Assembly: GCA_018712725.1 (NCBI GenBank)
Contig: DVGN01000014.1
Location: 1-51,156, forward strand
Direction of reading: 5' to 3'
Source: Candidatus Scatosoma pullicola
Lineage (GTDB): Bacteria; Bacillota; Clostridia; Christensenellales; Borkfalkiaceae
Length of the DNA stretch: 51,156 nt
In this document: in pieces, positions 44,098-51,156 of the stretch
How positions within the stretch are numbered: the stretch's first letter is position 1
Layout of the letters: each line of letters begins with the position of its first letter
Program-made: the position numbers and the translations under genes
The notes under the pieces: model-generated
The model's database searches: none
Seen by the model: the letters and a program-made list of their open reading frames with translations, nothing else
What the model was told of the DNA's origin: nothing

Positions 44098-44224
44098 GTT
44101 TGAAGTGTCATTCATCTTGCCATACATTGTCGCGCTGCGTTTTCTTCGGGTCGTGTACGTTTAAGTACACTCCCTTTCAGAAAGCCTCGCGCTTCGCGTC
44201 TGGCAAGCGACTGACGCTTCAAAC
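44098..44224 (+). repeat. Family A element A7, the clearest copy
   Basis: 127 bases. Outer arms GTTTGAAG/CTTCAAAC, next GTCATTC/GACTGAC, then CTTGCCA/TGGCAAG; inner TTTC/GAAA; tip GTGTAC-6-GTACAC at 44153-44170. It begins three bases after the stop of the preceding gene. Confidence 0.9.
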
Positions 44225-44249
44225 TTCGATATATCTGACCTGACGAAAA

Positions 44250-44579
44250 TTCAGGCGTCATTCATCTCGTGAGACGGCGGGCTTGCGTTTCGGCTTGGTC
44301 GGAACTATTAAGTACACTCTCTGAGCCGAATCCGCGCCCTTCGCGTCTTGCTTGTATCTCCGCGTTTTGACGGTAGACATTTCGCACGGAACGGGCGAAA
44401 CGCGTATAGACTGCGCAATACTTTGTCGCCCTTGCGTTTTTGCCCCTTTCTCCGCCTTATGGTGAGAGGAGGCGGCGCCCCACCCCATGCCTCCCCTATG
44501 GTAAGGGGGTGTCGCACCCACCAATCATGCCTCCCCTTATGGTAAGGGGAGGTGTCACGAAGTGACGGAGGGGATAAGA
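44250..44579 (+). repeat. Families A (partial), F and B
   Basis: A8 at about 44250-44345 lacks its right arm. Element F at 44391-44445 (GGGCGAAACGC to GCGTTTTTGCCC) resembles the one directly after hslU. B-type arms follow at about 44451-44475 and 44488-44510 and a full family B at 44529-44579. The 567-base gap 44095-44661 holds no gene. Confidence 0.8.
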
Positions 44580-44661
44580 AAGTCGGGGGTTCGATAAAGC
44601 AAATTGAACCAGAACGCAAAATAAATTCAATCAAACGAAACCAAATATTTTAGGATCATTT

Positions 44662-45987
44662 ATGAAAGACATTCTTCCCGTGCGGGTCGTGGGCGGGGGG
44701 CTGGCGGGGAGCGAAGCGGCGTATTTTCTCGCCCGGAACGGCATTCCCGTCCTGCTCGTCGACATGAAACCCGCAAAATTCACCCCCGCCCATTCGAGCG
44801 GGGATTTTGCCGAACTCGTCTGCTCCAATTCTCTGAAAAGCAACGATTTCAGAGCCAATGCCTGCGGCCTCTTGAAAGAGGAGATGCGCATTTTAGGCTC
44901 GCTCACGATGGAGGCGGCGGAACGCGCCGCCGTTCCCGCCGGCGCGGCGCTCGCGGTCGATCGGGAAAAATTTGCGGCGTACGTCACGGAAAAGCTGCGC
45001 TCCCATCCCCTCATCGAGATTTCCTCCGAAGAGGTGACCTCCCTTCCGGACGAAGAGGACGGGGGCAGGTATACGATCATCGCCACGGGACCCCTCACTT
45101 CGGACGCCCTGGCGGCGGACATCGCCCAAAAATTCGGGGGCGGGCTGCACTTTTACGACGCCTCCGCGCCCATCGTCTCGGCGGAGAGCATCGACACGGC
45201 GTTCGCCTTTACGGGCGACCGCTACGGCAAGGGCACGGGGGATTACATCAACTGCCCTTTGGACAGGGAGACCTATTACAGGTTCGTGGACGAACTTCTC
45301 GGCGCGGAGAGGGCGCATCTGCACGACTTCGAAAAGGGGGAGATCTTCGAAGGGTGCATGCCCGTAGAGGTGATGGCGGCGCGGGGGAGGGATACCCTGC
45401 GTTTCGGCACCCTCAAACCCGTGGGGCTCTGGGACGGGGAGGGGAAGAGACCGTTTGCCGTTTTGCAGCTGCGGCGGGAGGACGTGCCGGGGACGGCGTA
45501 CAACCTCGTCGGCTGCCAGACCAATCTGAAATTTCCCGAGCAGAAGCGGGTGTTTTCCATGATCCCCGCGCTCGCGCACGCCGAGTTTCTGCGCTACGGC
45601 GTCATGCACCGGAATACCTATTTGCACTCCCCCGATGTTTTGAACAGGGATTTTTCGGTTAAGAATAAAGAGAGGCTTTGTTTCGCGGGGCAGATGACGG
45701 GCGTGGAAGGGTATGTCGAGAGCGCGGCGAGCGGACTTCTGGCGGCGCTGCATCTGTCGGATAAAATTTTCGGACGTGCCACCCGTGTATTTGACGAACG
45801 CACCGTCTGCGGCGCTTTGGAGACGTATATCTCCACGCCGAACAGGGACTTTCAGCCCATGAACGCCAATTTCGGCATTCTCGCCCCCCTGCCCGAAAAG
45901 ATACGGGACAAGCGGGAGAGATACGCCGCGCTCGCAGATCGGGCGCTCGAAGCCGTGAGAAAAATCGCGGGCGGAGCGGCTTTATAA
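44662..45987 (+). CDS. trmFO: tRNA uridine-54 C5-methyltransferase, folate- and FAD-dependent
   Basis: 441 residues. TrmFO makes ribothymidine at position 54 of tRNA with methylenetetrahydrofolate and FADH2. The FAD motif VRVVGGGLAGSEAAYFLA is at the N-terminus, Cys54 in AELVCSNSLKSN and Cys232 in FEGCMPVEVMAARG are the two family cysteines, and RLCFAGQMTGVEGYVESAASG and FQPMNANFGILAPL are typical of the C-terminal part. Length is standard (about 435-445). It precedes hslV and hslU, an order found in many Bacillota, although the xerC gene often between them is absent and codY does not follow. Confidence 0.97.
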   Translation: MKDILPVRVVGGGLAGSEAAYFLARNGIPVLLVDMKPAKFTPAHSSGDFAELVCSNSLKSNDFRANACGLLKEEMRILGSLTMEAAERAAVPAGAALAVDREKFAAYVTEKLRSHPLIEISSEEVTSLPDEEDGGRYTIIATGPLTSDALAADIAQKFGGGLHFYDASAPIVSAESIDTAFAFTGDRYGKGTGDYINCPLDRETYYRFVDELLGAERAHLHDFEKGEIFEGCMPVEVMAARGRDTLRFGTLKPVGLWDGEGKRPFAVLQLRREDVPGTAYNLVGCQTNLKFPEQKRVFSMIPALAHAEFLRYGVMHRNTYLHSPDVLNRDFSVKNKERLCFAGQMTGVEGYVESAASGLLAALHLSDKIFGRATRVFDERTVCGALETYISTPNRDFQPMNANFGILAPLPEKIRDKRERYAALADRALEAVRKIAGGAAL

Positions 45988-46084
45988 ACCGGTTTTGCAA
46001 TCCCTTTATGAGGGCGGAAGAGGCGGAACAAAGGGACGAAAAAGAGGCGAGAAAATTTTATTTCCGGAGAGGTGAAGAAAGGAT

Positions 46085-46750
46085 ATGACGGAATTCAGAG
46101 GTACGACGATTTGCGCGGTCAAGCGGAAGGGCGTCACGGCGATCGCCGGCGACGGACAGGTGACGATGGGCGAATCGGTGATTTTCAAAAATTCGGCGGT
46201 GAAGGTGCGCCGCATTTACGGCGGCAAGGTCATTCTGGGCTTTGCGGGGTCGGTGACGGACGCCTTTTCCCTGTCCGAGCGGTTTGAGGGGATGCTCAAC
46301 AAATTCGCGGGCAATCTCATGCGCTCGGCGGTGGAACTCGCCGACCTTTGGCGGAGCGACAAGATCGGCAGGAAGCTGGACGCGATGATGATCACGGCGG
46401 ACGAAAATACGCTGCTCATCATTTCGGGCACGGGCGAAGTCATCGAGCCGGACGGCGGCATCTGCGCGATCGGCAGCGGCGGGAATTACGCCCTGGCGGC
46501 GGCGCGGGCGCTGTACGCCGAAACGGATTACGGCGCGGAGGAGATCGCGAGAAAGGCGTTGAAGATCGCGTCGGAGATCTGCGTGTACACAAACGACAAC
46601 ATCCGCTGCGAGACGGTGGGCAGGGAAGAGCCGAGCGCCGGAACGGAAGAAAACGCGGAAGGGAAAACGGAAGAGAAACCGGGAAAGAAATGCGCGAAGT
46701 CCCGCGGCAAAAAAACTGCGGACGGAGCGGACGAAAAGGAGGGTGAATGA
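46085..46750 (+). CDS. hslV: ATP-dependent protease peptidase subunit HslV, with extended C-terminus
   Basis: 221 residues. The proteolytic subunit of the HslUV protease. The mature N-terminus would be Thr7 after removal of MTEFRG, as [18 protein letters not shown] matches TTIVSVRRxGxVxxx[30 protein letters not shown] and [16 protein letters not shown] are further family motifs. Typical HslV has about 175-180 residues; here about 40 more follow, mostly lysine, glutamate and alanine and probably disordered ([20 protein letters not shown]). It ends three bases before hslU with GGAGGG close by, so the two are one operon. Confidence 0.95.
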   Translation: MTEFRGTTICAVKRKGVTAIAGDGQVTMGESVIFKNSAVKVRRIYGGKVILGFAGSVTDAFSLSERFEGMLNKFAGNLMRSAVELADLWRSDKIGRKLDAMMITADENTLLIISGTGEVIEPDGGICAIGSGGNYALAAARALYAETDYGAEEIARKALKIASEICVYTNDNIRCETVGREEPSAGTEENAEGKTEEKPGKKCAKSRGKKTADGADEKEGE

Positions 46751-46753
46751 GGT

Positions 46754-48064
46754 ATGGATTTGTCCCCCAAACAGATCGTGAATCAGCTGGATAAATACAT
46801 CATCGGGCAGGACGAAGCGAAGAAGGCGGTGGCGATCGCCCTCCGCAACCGCTACCGCCGCGCCCAGCTTCCCCCCGAGATACGGGAGGAGATCACCCCC
46901 AAAAACATCATCATGAAGGGTCCCACGGGGGTGGGCAAGACGGAGATCGCAAGGCGGCTCGCCAAGCTCGTCAAGGCGCCCTTCGTCAAGGTGGAGGCGA
47001 CCAAGTACACCGAAGTCGGCTATGTCGGCAAGGACGTCGAAGGGATGATCCGCGATCTCGCCGAATGCGCCTATCGTCTGGTCAAGGCGGAGAAGGAGGA
47101 AGAGGTCAAAGCCAAAGCCACCGTCGCCGCCGAAAAGCGGGTGCTGCGCGTGCTCGCCGAAGCGAAAAAGGAGGAGCGCGGAGAGACGCCCAAAGATCTG
47201 TTCGAAGCCAATCTGCTCGACGGGCTGCGCAAGGGTGCCTACGACAATTTCGTCATCGAAATGGACGTCGTGGACGTGCCGCAGGCGATGGAACTCGTGC
47301 CGGGCGGCGCCTCCATCTCCATCGGCAATATTTTCGGCGACATCTTCAAGGAAAAGAAAAAGAAGCGCCGCCTGACCGTCCGGGAGGCGATGGAGATCGC
47401 GCTGGAAGAGGAGGCGTCCAAACTCGTGGACGAAGACGCGGTGAAGGCGGAAGCGCTCTACCGCGCCGAAAACGACGGCATCGTGTTCATCGACGAGATC
47501 GACAAGATCGCGGGCAAGGGGGAGCGCAACGGCGCCGACGTCTCCCGCGAAGGGGTGCAGAGGGATATTCTGCCCATCGTCGAAGGCTCGACGGTGGTCA
47601 CCAAATACGGACCGGTCAAGACGGATTTCATCCTGTTTATCGCCGCGGGCGCTTTCCACGTCTCCTCCATCGAGGACCTCATCCCCGAATTGCAGGGGCG
47701 CTTCCCCGTGTCCGTCGAACTGCACAGCCTCAAAAAAGAGGATTTCGTGCGCATCCTGACTGAGACGGAAAATTCCCTCACCTTCCAATATGCCCAGCTG
47801 CTCGGCGTGGACAACATCGATCTGCACTTCACGCCCGACGCGATCGAGCGGATCGCGGAGATCTCCGTCGACCTCAACGCCACCAGCGAAGACATCGGCG
47901 CCCGCCGGCTGCATACCATCATGGAATACCTTTTGGAGGACATCTCCTTCAACGCGGGCGGCGGCGATTATCCCACCGTCGAGCTGACCATCAACGGGCA
48001 GTATGTGGAGGAGCATCTGAATAAGTTGACCGGCGACCGCGATTTGAAGAAGTACGTTTTATAA
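46754..48064 (+). CDS. hslU: ATP-dependent protease ATPase subunit HslU
   Basis: 436 residues, three bases after hslV. AAA+ unfoldase that feeds proteins to HslV. Motifs: LSPKQIVNQLDKYIIGQDEA at the start, Walker A GPTGVGKTE (Lys62), pore loop GYVGKDVEGM, Walker B GIVFIDEIDKIAG, and GARRLHTIMEYLLEDI in the C-terminal domain. The C-terminal LKKYVL resembles the LSRYIL tail that inserts into HslV to activate it. It is slightly shorter than average (443-470), mainly in the intermediate domain. A family F hairpin element starts directly after its stop. Confidence 0.97.
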   Translation: MDLSPKQIVNQLDKYIIGQDEAKKAVAIALRNRYRRAQLPPEIREEITPKNIIMKGPTGVGKTEIARRLAKLVKAPFVKVEATKYTEVGYVGKDVEGMIRDLAECAYRLVKAEKEEEVKAKATVAAEKRVLRVLAEAKKEERGETPKDLFEANLLDGLRKGAYDNFVIEMDVVDVPQAMELVPGGASISIGNIFGDIFKEKKKKRRLTVREAMEIALEEEASKLVDEDAVKAEALYRAENDGIVFIDEIDKIAGKGERNGADVSREGVQRDILPIVEGSTVVTKYGPVKTDFILFIAAGAFHVSSIEDLIPELQGRFPVSVELHSLKKEDFVRILTETENSLTFQYAQLLGVDNIDLHFTPDAIERIAEISVDLNATSEDIGARRLHTIMEYLLEDISFNAGGGDYPTVELTINGQYVEEHLNKLTGDRDLKKYVL

Positions 48065-48735
48065 CGGGCGAAACGCGTATATACAGCGCAATACATTGTC
48101 GGGCTTGCGTTTTTGCCCTCTCTTCCTGCCTCCCCTTATGGTAAGGGGAGGTGTCGAGCGGAGCGAGACGGAGGGGATAAGACAGTCGGCTTTCGATAAA
48201 GTAAATCGAAACGCCGGAAATCAATCCGCAAAAAGGGCGTCACTTGTTATGTCCTTTTTGCCCTTGTAAAAACGGAAACAAGGTAAAACGAGCGGCAATG
48301 CCGCGAGAGATAAACCGGCAGTCAGCCGCACGGCGTGTCGAAGGTAGGAGTCCTGTATAATCTTTCCGCAGCCCCCTCGTTAAATTTTTTTCTTCGAAAA
48401 AATTTAACGAAACGGAGATGTATGGGGAGGTGTCGAGCGGAGCGAGACGGAGGGGATAAGAAGTTCGGAAGCCGAACAGACAATCCCTCAGTCAGCCGTT
48501 GGCTGACAGCTCCCTTTGCACAAGGGAGCCATGGTTGGGGTGCGGGGCGGCGCGACCCCTCTATGCCTCCCCTTTTGGAAAGGGGAGGTGTCACAAAGTG
48601 ACGGAGGGGATAAGAAAGCCGGATTTCGATAGAGCAACTCGGAAACCGGGAGGACAATCCCCCCTTCCACTTCCCCCCTTTGCACAAGGGGGCTGCTTGG
48701 TTGGTATTCCCTCTTTGCACAAGAAAGCCATAGTA
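48065..48735 (+). repeat. Dense repeat block: families F, B, E, D, B, C, B, C
   Basis: In order: F at 48065-48118, B at 48127-48181, E at 48223-48265 (inverse of 5957-5999), D hairpin at 48378-48409, a half B at 48424-48460, C at 48480-48534, B at 48563-48614, and degenerate C arms at about 48653-48692 and 48709-48730. The 762-base gap before hisS holds no gene and no T-box leader (no specifier or TGGNACC-type antiterminator seen). Confidence 0.8.
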
Positions 48736-48826
48736 GTGTGGGGCGAAATTTTTTCCGCAGATTCCCGCGCCGTTTTCCCGCGAAAAGGGCGCGAAAACAA
48801 ATCGATTTTTATAAAGAGGCTATTTT

Positions 48827-50077
48827 ATGATTTCCATTCCCAAGGGCACCAAGGACGTTCTGCCCGCAGATTCTTACAAGTGGCAGTATGTGGAGAACGC
48901 GGCGCGGGAGGTGGCGGCGCTGTACGGTCTGAAAGAGCTGCGCACCCCCACCTTCGAACACACCGAACTCTTTTCCCGCGGCGTCGGCGACACCACCGAC
49001 ATCGTCACCAAGGAGATGTACACCTTCCGCGACAAGGGGGATCGTTCCATCACCCTGAAACCGGAGGGGACGGCGGGCGCCGCGCGCGCGTACATCGAAA
49101 ACGGCCTTGCGGGGGGAGCGCAGCCCGTCAAGATGTACTACATCACTCCTGCGTTCCGCTACGAGCGCCCGCAGGCGGGCAGATTGCGCGAATTTCATCA
49201 GTTCGGCGTGGAGGTGTTCGGCGCGAAAGGCGCGGACGCGGACGCCGAAGTCATCGCGCTCGCCGACGCCCTTTTGAAGAAATTGGGGTTACACGTGAAA
49301 CTTCACGTCAATTCCATCGGCTGTCCCAAGTGCCGCGCGGAGTACAACAGGGCGCTGAAAGAGTATTTCGCGCCCCGTCTGGGCGAATTGTGCGCCGACT
49401 GCCGCAGCCGCTACGAAAAAAATCCCCTGCGCCTTTTAGACTGTAAGGAAGAGGGGTGCCGGAAGATCAATCGGGATGCGCCCGTCATTTTAGATTATCT
49501 CTGCCCCGAATGCAAAGCCCATTTTGAGGCGCTGAAAGGGTATCTCGACCTCGCGGGCATCGAATATTCCGTCGATCCGCGCATCGTGCGCGGGCTGGAC
49601 TACTACACCCGCACGGTGTTCGAGTTCGTCTCCGACGACATCGGCGCGCAGGGTACCGTGTGCGGCGGCGGGCGGTATGACGGTCTGATCGAAGAGATCG
49701 GCGGGGCGCCCACGCCCGCGGTGGGGTTTGCGGCGGGGCTGGAACGGCTGCTGATCGTGATGGAGGCTTCGGGAGCGCCCCTGCCCCCGCCGAAGGGCCC
49801 CAAGGTGTATCTGGCGGGATTGGACGGCGAATGCCGCAAAAAGGCGTTCGTGCTGGCGCAGGAGCTGCGCGCGGCGGGGATTTCGGCGGAGACCGATCAC
49901 ATGGAGCGTTCGGTCAAAGCGCAGTTCAAGTACGCGGACAAGATCGGCGCGGAATACGTCGCCGTCATCGGCGGCAACGAGCTGGCGGCGGGCGAGATGA
50001 ACGTCAAGCGCATGGCGGATTCCACGTCGGAGAAAGTGCCGTTTGCAAAAGCCGCGGAATATTTTTCCGCAAAATGA
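48827..50077 (+). CDS. hisS: Histidyl-tRNA synthetase
   Basis: 416 residues, AAAGAGG upstream of the ATG. Class II aminoacyl-tRNA synthetase charging tRNA-His. Motif 1 region SIPKGTKDVLPADSYKWQYV; motif 2 in RYERPQAGRLREFHQFGVE; histidine A loop RIVRGLDYYTRTVFEF; motif 3 region GGGRYDGLIEEIGG with VGFAAGLERL. The C-terminal ~95 residues form the anticodon-binding domain. Length is typical (about 420). The aspartyl-tRNA synthetase that often follows hisS is missing; trxA follows instead after 70 bases. Confidence 0.97.
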   Translation: MISIPKGTKDVLPADSYKWQYVENAAREVAALYGLKELRTPTFEHTELFSRGVGDTTDIVTKEMYTFRDKGDRSITLKPEGTAGAARAYIENGLAGGAQPVKMYYITPAFRYERPQAGRLREFHQFGVEVFGAKGADADAEVIALADALLKKLGLHVKLHVNSIGCPKCRAEYNRALKEYFAPRLGELCADCRSRYEKNPLRLLDCKEEGCRKINRDAPVILDYLCPECKAHFEALKGYLDLAGIEYSVDPRIVRGLDYYTRTVFEFVSDDIGAQGTVCGGGRYDGLIEEIGGAPTPAVGFAAGLERLLIVMEASGAPLPPPKGPKVYLAGLDGECRKKAFVLAQELRAAGISAETDHMERSVKAQFKYADKIGAEYVAVIGGNELAAGEMNVKRMADSTSEKVPFAKAAEYFSAK

Positions 50078-50147
50078 GACAACCTGCCGTTGTCCGTATG
50101 CAAATAAAGAAATGTCCGCCGCCGAGCGGGGACAAAAGGAGAAAATT

Positions 50148-50462
50148 ATGGTAAAACACGTTACATCCGAAGAATTGGAAGAACTCATCAAAGGGGACAA
50201 GCCCGTCGTCTGCGATTTCTGGGCTACCTGGTGCGGTCCCTGCCGCATGCTCGCGCCCGTGTTTGAGGCGGTGAGTGAGAAGTTTGCGGACAAGGCGGTA
50301 TTCGTCAAAGTGGACGTGGACGAAAACGAAGCCGCCGCGCGCAAGTACGGCATTTCGTCCATTCCCGACATCATCCTGTTCAGGGACGGGAAGCCCGCGG
50401 CGGCAAATCTCGGCTTTGTGCCCGAAGCGGCGCTTGCGGCTTTCGTCGAAAAGAATCTGTGA
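50148..50462 (+). CDS. trxA: Thioredoxin
   Basis: 104 residues from the ATG at 50148 (AAAAGGAG upstream). The redox pair is Cys29 and Cys32 in FWATWCGPCRMLAP; the cis-proline lies in ISSIPDIILFRDGK, with Asp in place of the usual Thr after it. DVDENEAAARKYGI and the length are normal for thioredoxin. It reduces disulfides in cytoplasmic proteins with electrons from thioredoxin reductase, which is not encoded here. It follows hisS and is closed by a strong terminator. Confidence 0.95.
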   Translation: MVKHVTSEELEELIKGDKPVVCDFWATWCGPCRMLAPVFEAVSEKFADKAVFVKVDVDENEAAARKYGISSIPDIILFRDGKPAAANLGFVPEAALAAFVEKNL

Positions 50463-50502
50463 TCCCGCGGGGCGGTTGCGCCCTTGTTCCGGAACATTTA
50501 CA

Positions 50503-50538
50503 GGGGCGGCGGCATATGATTATGCCGCCGCCCCTTTT
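50503..50538 (+). terminator. Terminator after trxA
   Basis: Perfect 14-base stem GGGGCGGCGGCATA with its complement, TGAT loop, then TTTT. Confidence 0.9.
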
Positions 50539-50619
50539 GCGTGTTTGCGCGTTCGTCTCTCCCCTGCCCGGTTCATTTTTTCTTTTTGTGCGGAAACCGG
50601 AGAAATTTCCGTCAGGCTG

Positions 50620-50648
50620 TTGACTTTTGGGGACGGGAGTGATACAAT
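50620..50648 (+). promoter_or_regulatory. Promoter of the last ABC ATPase gene
   Basis: TTGACT (50620-50625), 17 bases, TACAAT (50643-50648), 68 bases upstream of the start. Confidence 0.6.
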
Positions 50649-50715
50649 ACTGATAATCATGTAAAGGGGTATTCCGCGAACGGGTGTAAAGGGAACGGGA
50701 TAACGAGGAGGGATC

Positions 50716-51156
50716 ATGTTAGAGGTAAGGCACCTTTGCAAGACGTACAGGGGCAAAAAGGGGGCGGAGACGAAAGCGTTGGACGACGTGTCTGCCGTTT
50801 TCCCCGAGACGGGTCTGGTGTTTCTTTTGGGAAAGAGCGGAAGCGGAAAATCCACCTTTCTCAATCTGTGCGGCGGGCTGGACAAACCCGATTCGGGCGA
50901 AATCGTGATCATGGGGCGGAGCAGCGCCGAATTTTCGGCAGCCGATTTCGACAGCTACCGCAATACCTTTGTCGGATTCGTCTTTCAGGAGTACAACATC
51001 CTCAACGAATTTTCCGTGGAGGACAACATCGCGCTGGCGCTGGAATTGCAGAACAAAAAGCGGGATCCGCAGAAGATCGCCGAAATCCTTAAAAGCGTGG
51101 ATCTGGAAGAGTTTGCCGCCCGCAAGCCGAATACCCTTTCGGGCGGGCAGAAACAG
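50716..51156 (+). CDS. ABC transporter ATPase, MacB/LolD type, cut by the window end
   Basis: 147 residues visible from the ATG at 50716 (CGAGGAGGG upstream); the frame is open to the last base. LEVRHLCKTYRGKKG, Walker A GKSGSGKST at 39-47, the Q-loop VGFVFQEYNILNEFSVEDNI and the signature LSGGQKQ at the very end are those of the MacB/LolD/BceA group, whose partners are FtsX-like permeases and which work in antibiotic resistance, lipoprotein release or peptide sensing. In Bacillota an ATPase of this type is often fused to or followed by the permease; this cannot be seen here. Confidence 0.9.
   Translation, partial: MLEVRHLCKTYRGKKGAETKALDDVSAVFPETGLVFLLGKSGSGKSTFLNLCGGLDKPDSGEIVIMGRSSAEFSAADFDSYRNTFVGFVFQEYNILNEFSVEDNIALALELQNKKRDPQKIAEILKSVDLEEFAARKPNTLSGGQKQ

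Noticed and set aside
48065..48826. T-box riboswitch before hisS
   Set aside because: No antiterminator motif or specifier loop could be found; the gap is filled by repeat families.

Overview
The window is a chromosomal stretch of a GC-rich Gram-positive bacterium, most likely Bacillota, class Clostridia. This is inferred from strong AGGAGG-type ribosome binding sites, consensus TTGACA-17-TATAAT promoters, lipoproteins with Firmicute-style signal peptides, a type III glutamine synthetase, TrmFO next to HslVU, DUF3899 and DUF6809-like proteins, and families of short hairpin repeats between genes. A gut-type lineage near Christensenellales is my guess only. I saw no rRNA, tRNA, CRISPR array, prophage, transposase or plasmid gene.

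Layout. 1-7.9 kb: a leftward lipoprotein with an RsgI-like domain; an XRE regulator divergent from two small DUF6809-like genes; an ABC exporter with a low-molecular-weight tyrosine phosphatase; a leftward WYL regulator; a coiled-coil protein. 8.4-16.6 kb: RtcB, two membrane proteins facing each other, a roughly 700-bp array of small hairpins, an rRNA methyltransferase and glutamine synthetase III. 16.9-27.0 kb: a peptide-transporter operon (binding protein, two permeases, two ATPases, a DUF3899 protein) in which several subunits carry large extra segments. 27.4-36.4 kb: an AraC regulator divergent from a hexuronate operon (sugar isomerase-like protein, Gfo/Idh/MocA dehydrogenase, UxaC, UxuA, SDR fructuronate reductase, KDPG aldolase, KDG kinase), which together take glucuronate to pyruvate and glyceraldehyde 3-phosphate. 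36.9-44.1 kb: a CoA-disulfide reductase with a rhodanese domain, a two-ATPase ABC-2 system followed by a TetR regulator, and a glycerophosphodiesterase. 44.7-51.2 kb: trmFO, hslV, hslU, hisS, trxA and the start of a MacB/LolD-type ABC ATPase cut by the window edge.

The most unusual content lies outside the genes. At least six families of foldable repeats fill most long intergenic gaps. One family (called A here, 126-129 nt in its intact copies) starts at or within a few bases of the stop codon of the gene before it and folds end to end. Between copies, both its outer arms and its tip hairpin differ in sequence but stay complementary, which suggests selection on structure. The hairpin array at 12.3-13.0 kb and the AT-rich hairpins (family D) show the same kind of paired change. 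In the peptide transporter, the OppD-like ATPase has about 390 extra residues, the OppF-like ATPase about 110, one permease about 190 extra extracytoplasmic residues, and the binding protein is about 900 residues long. These two observations deserve a second look first.
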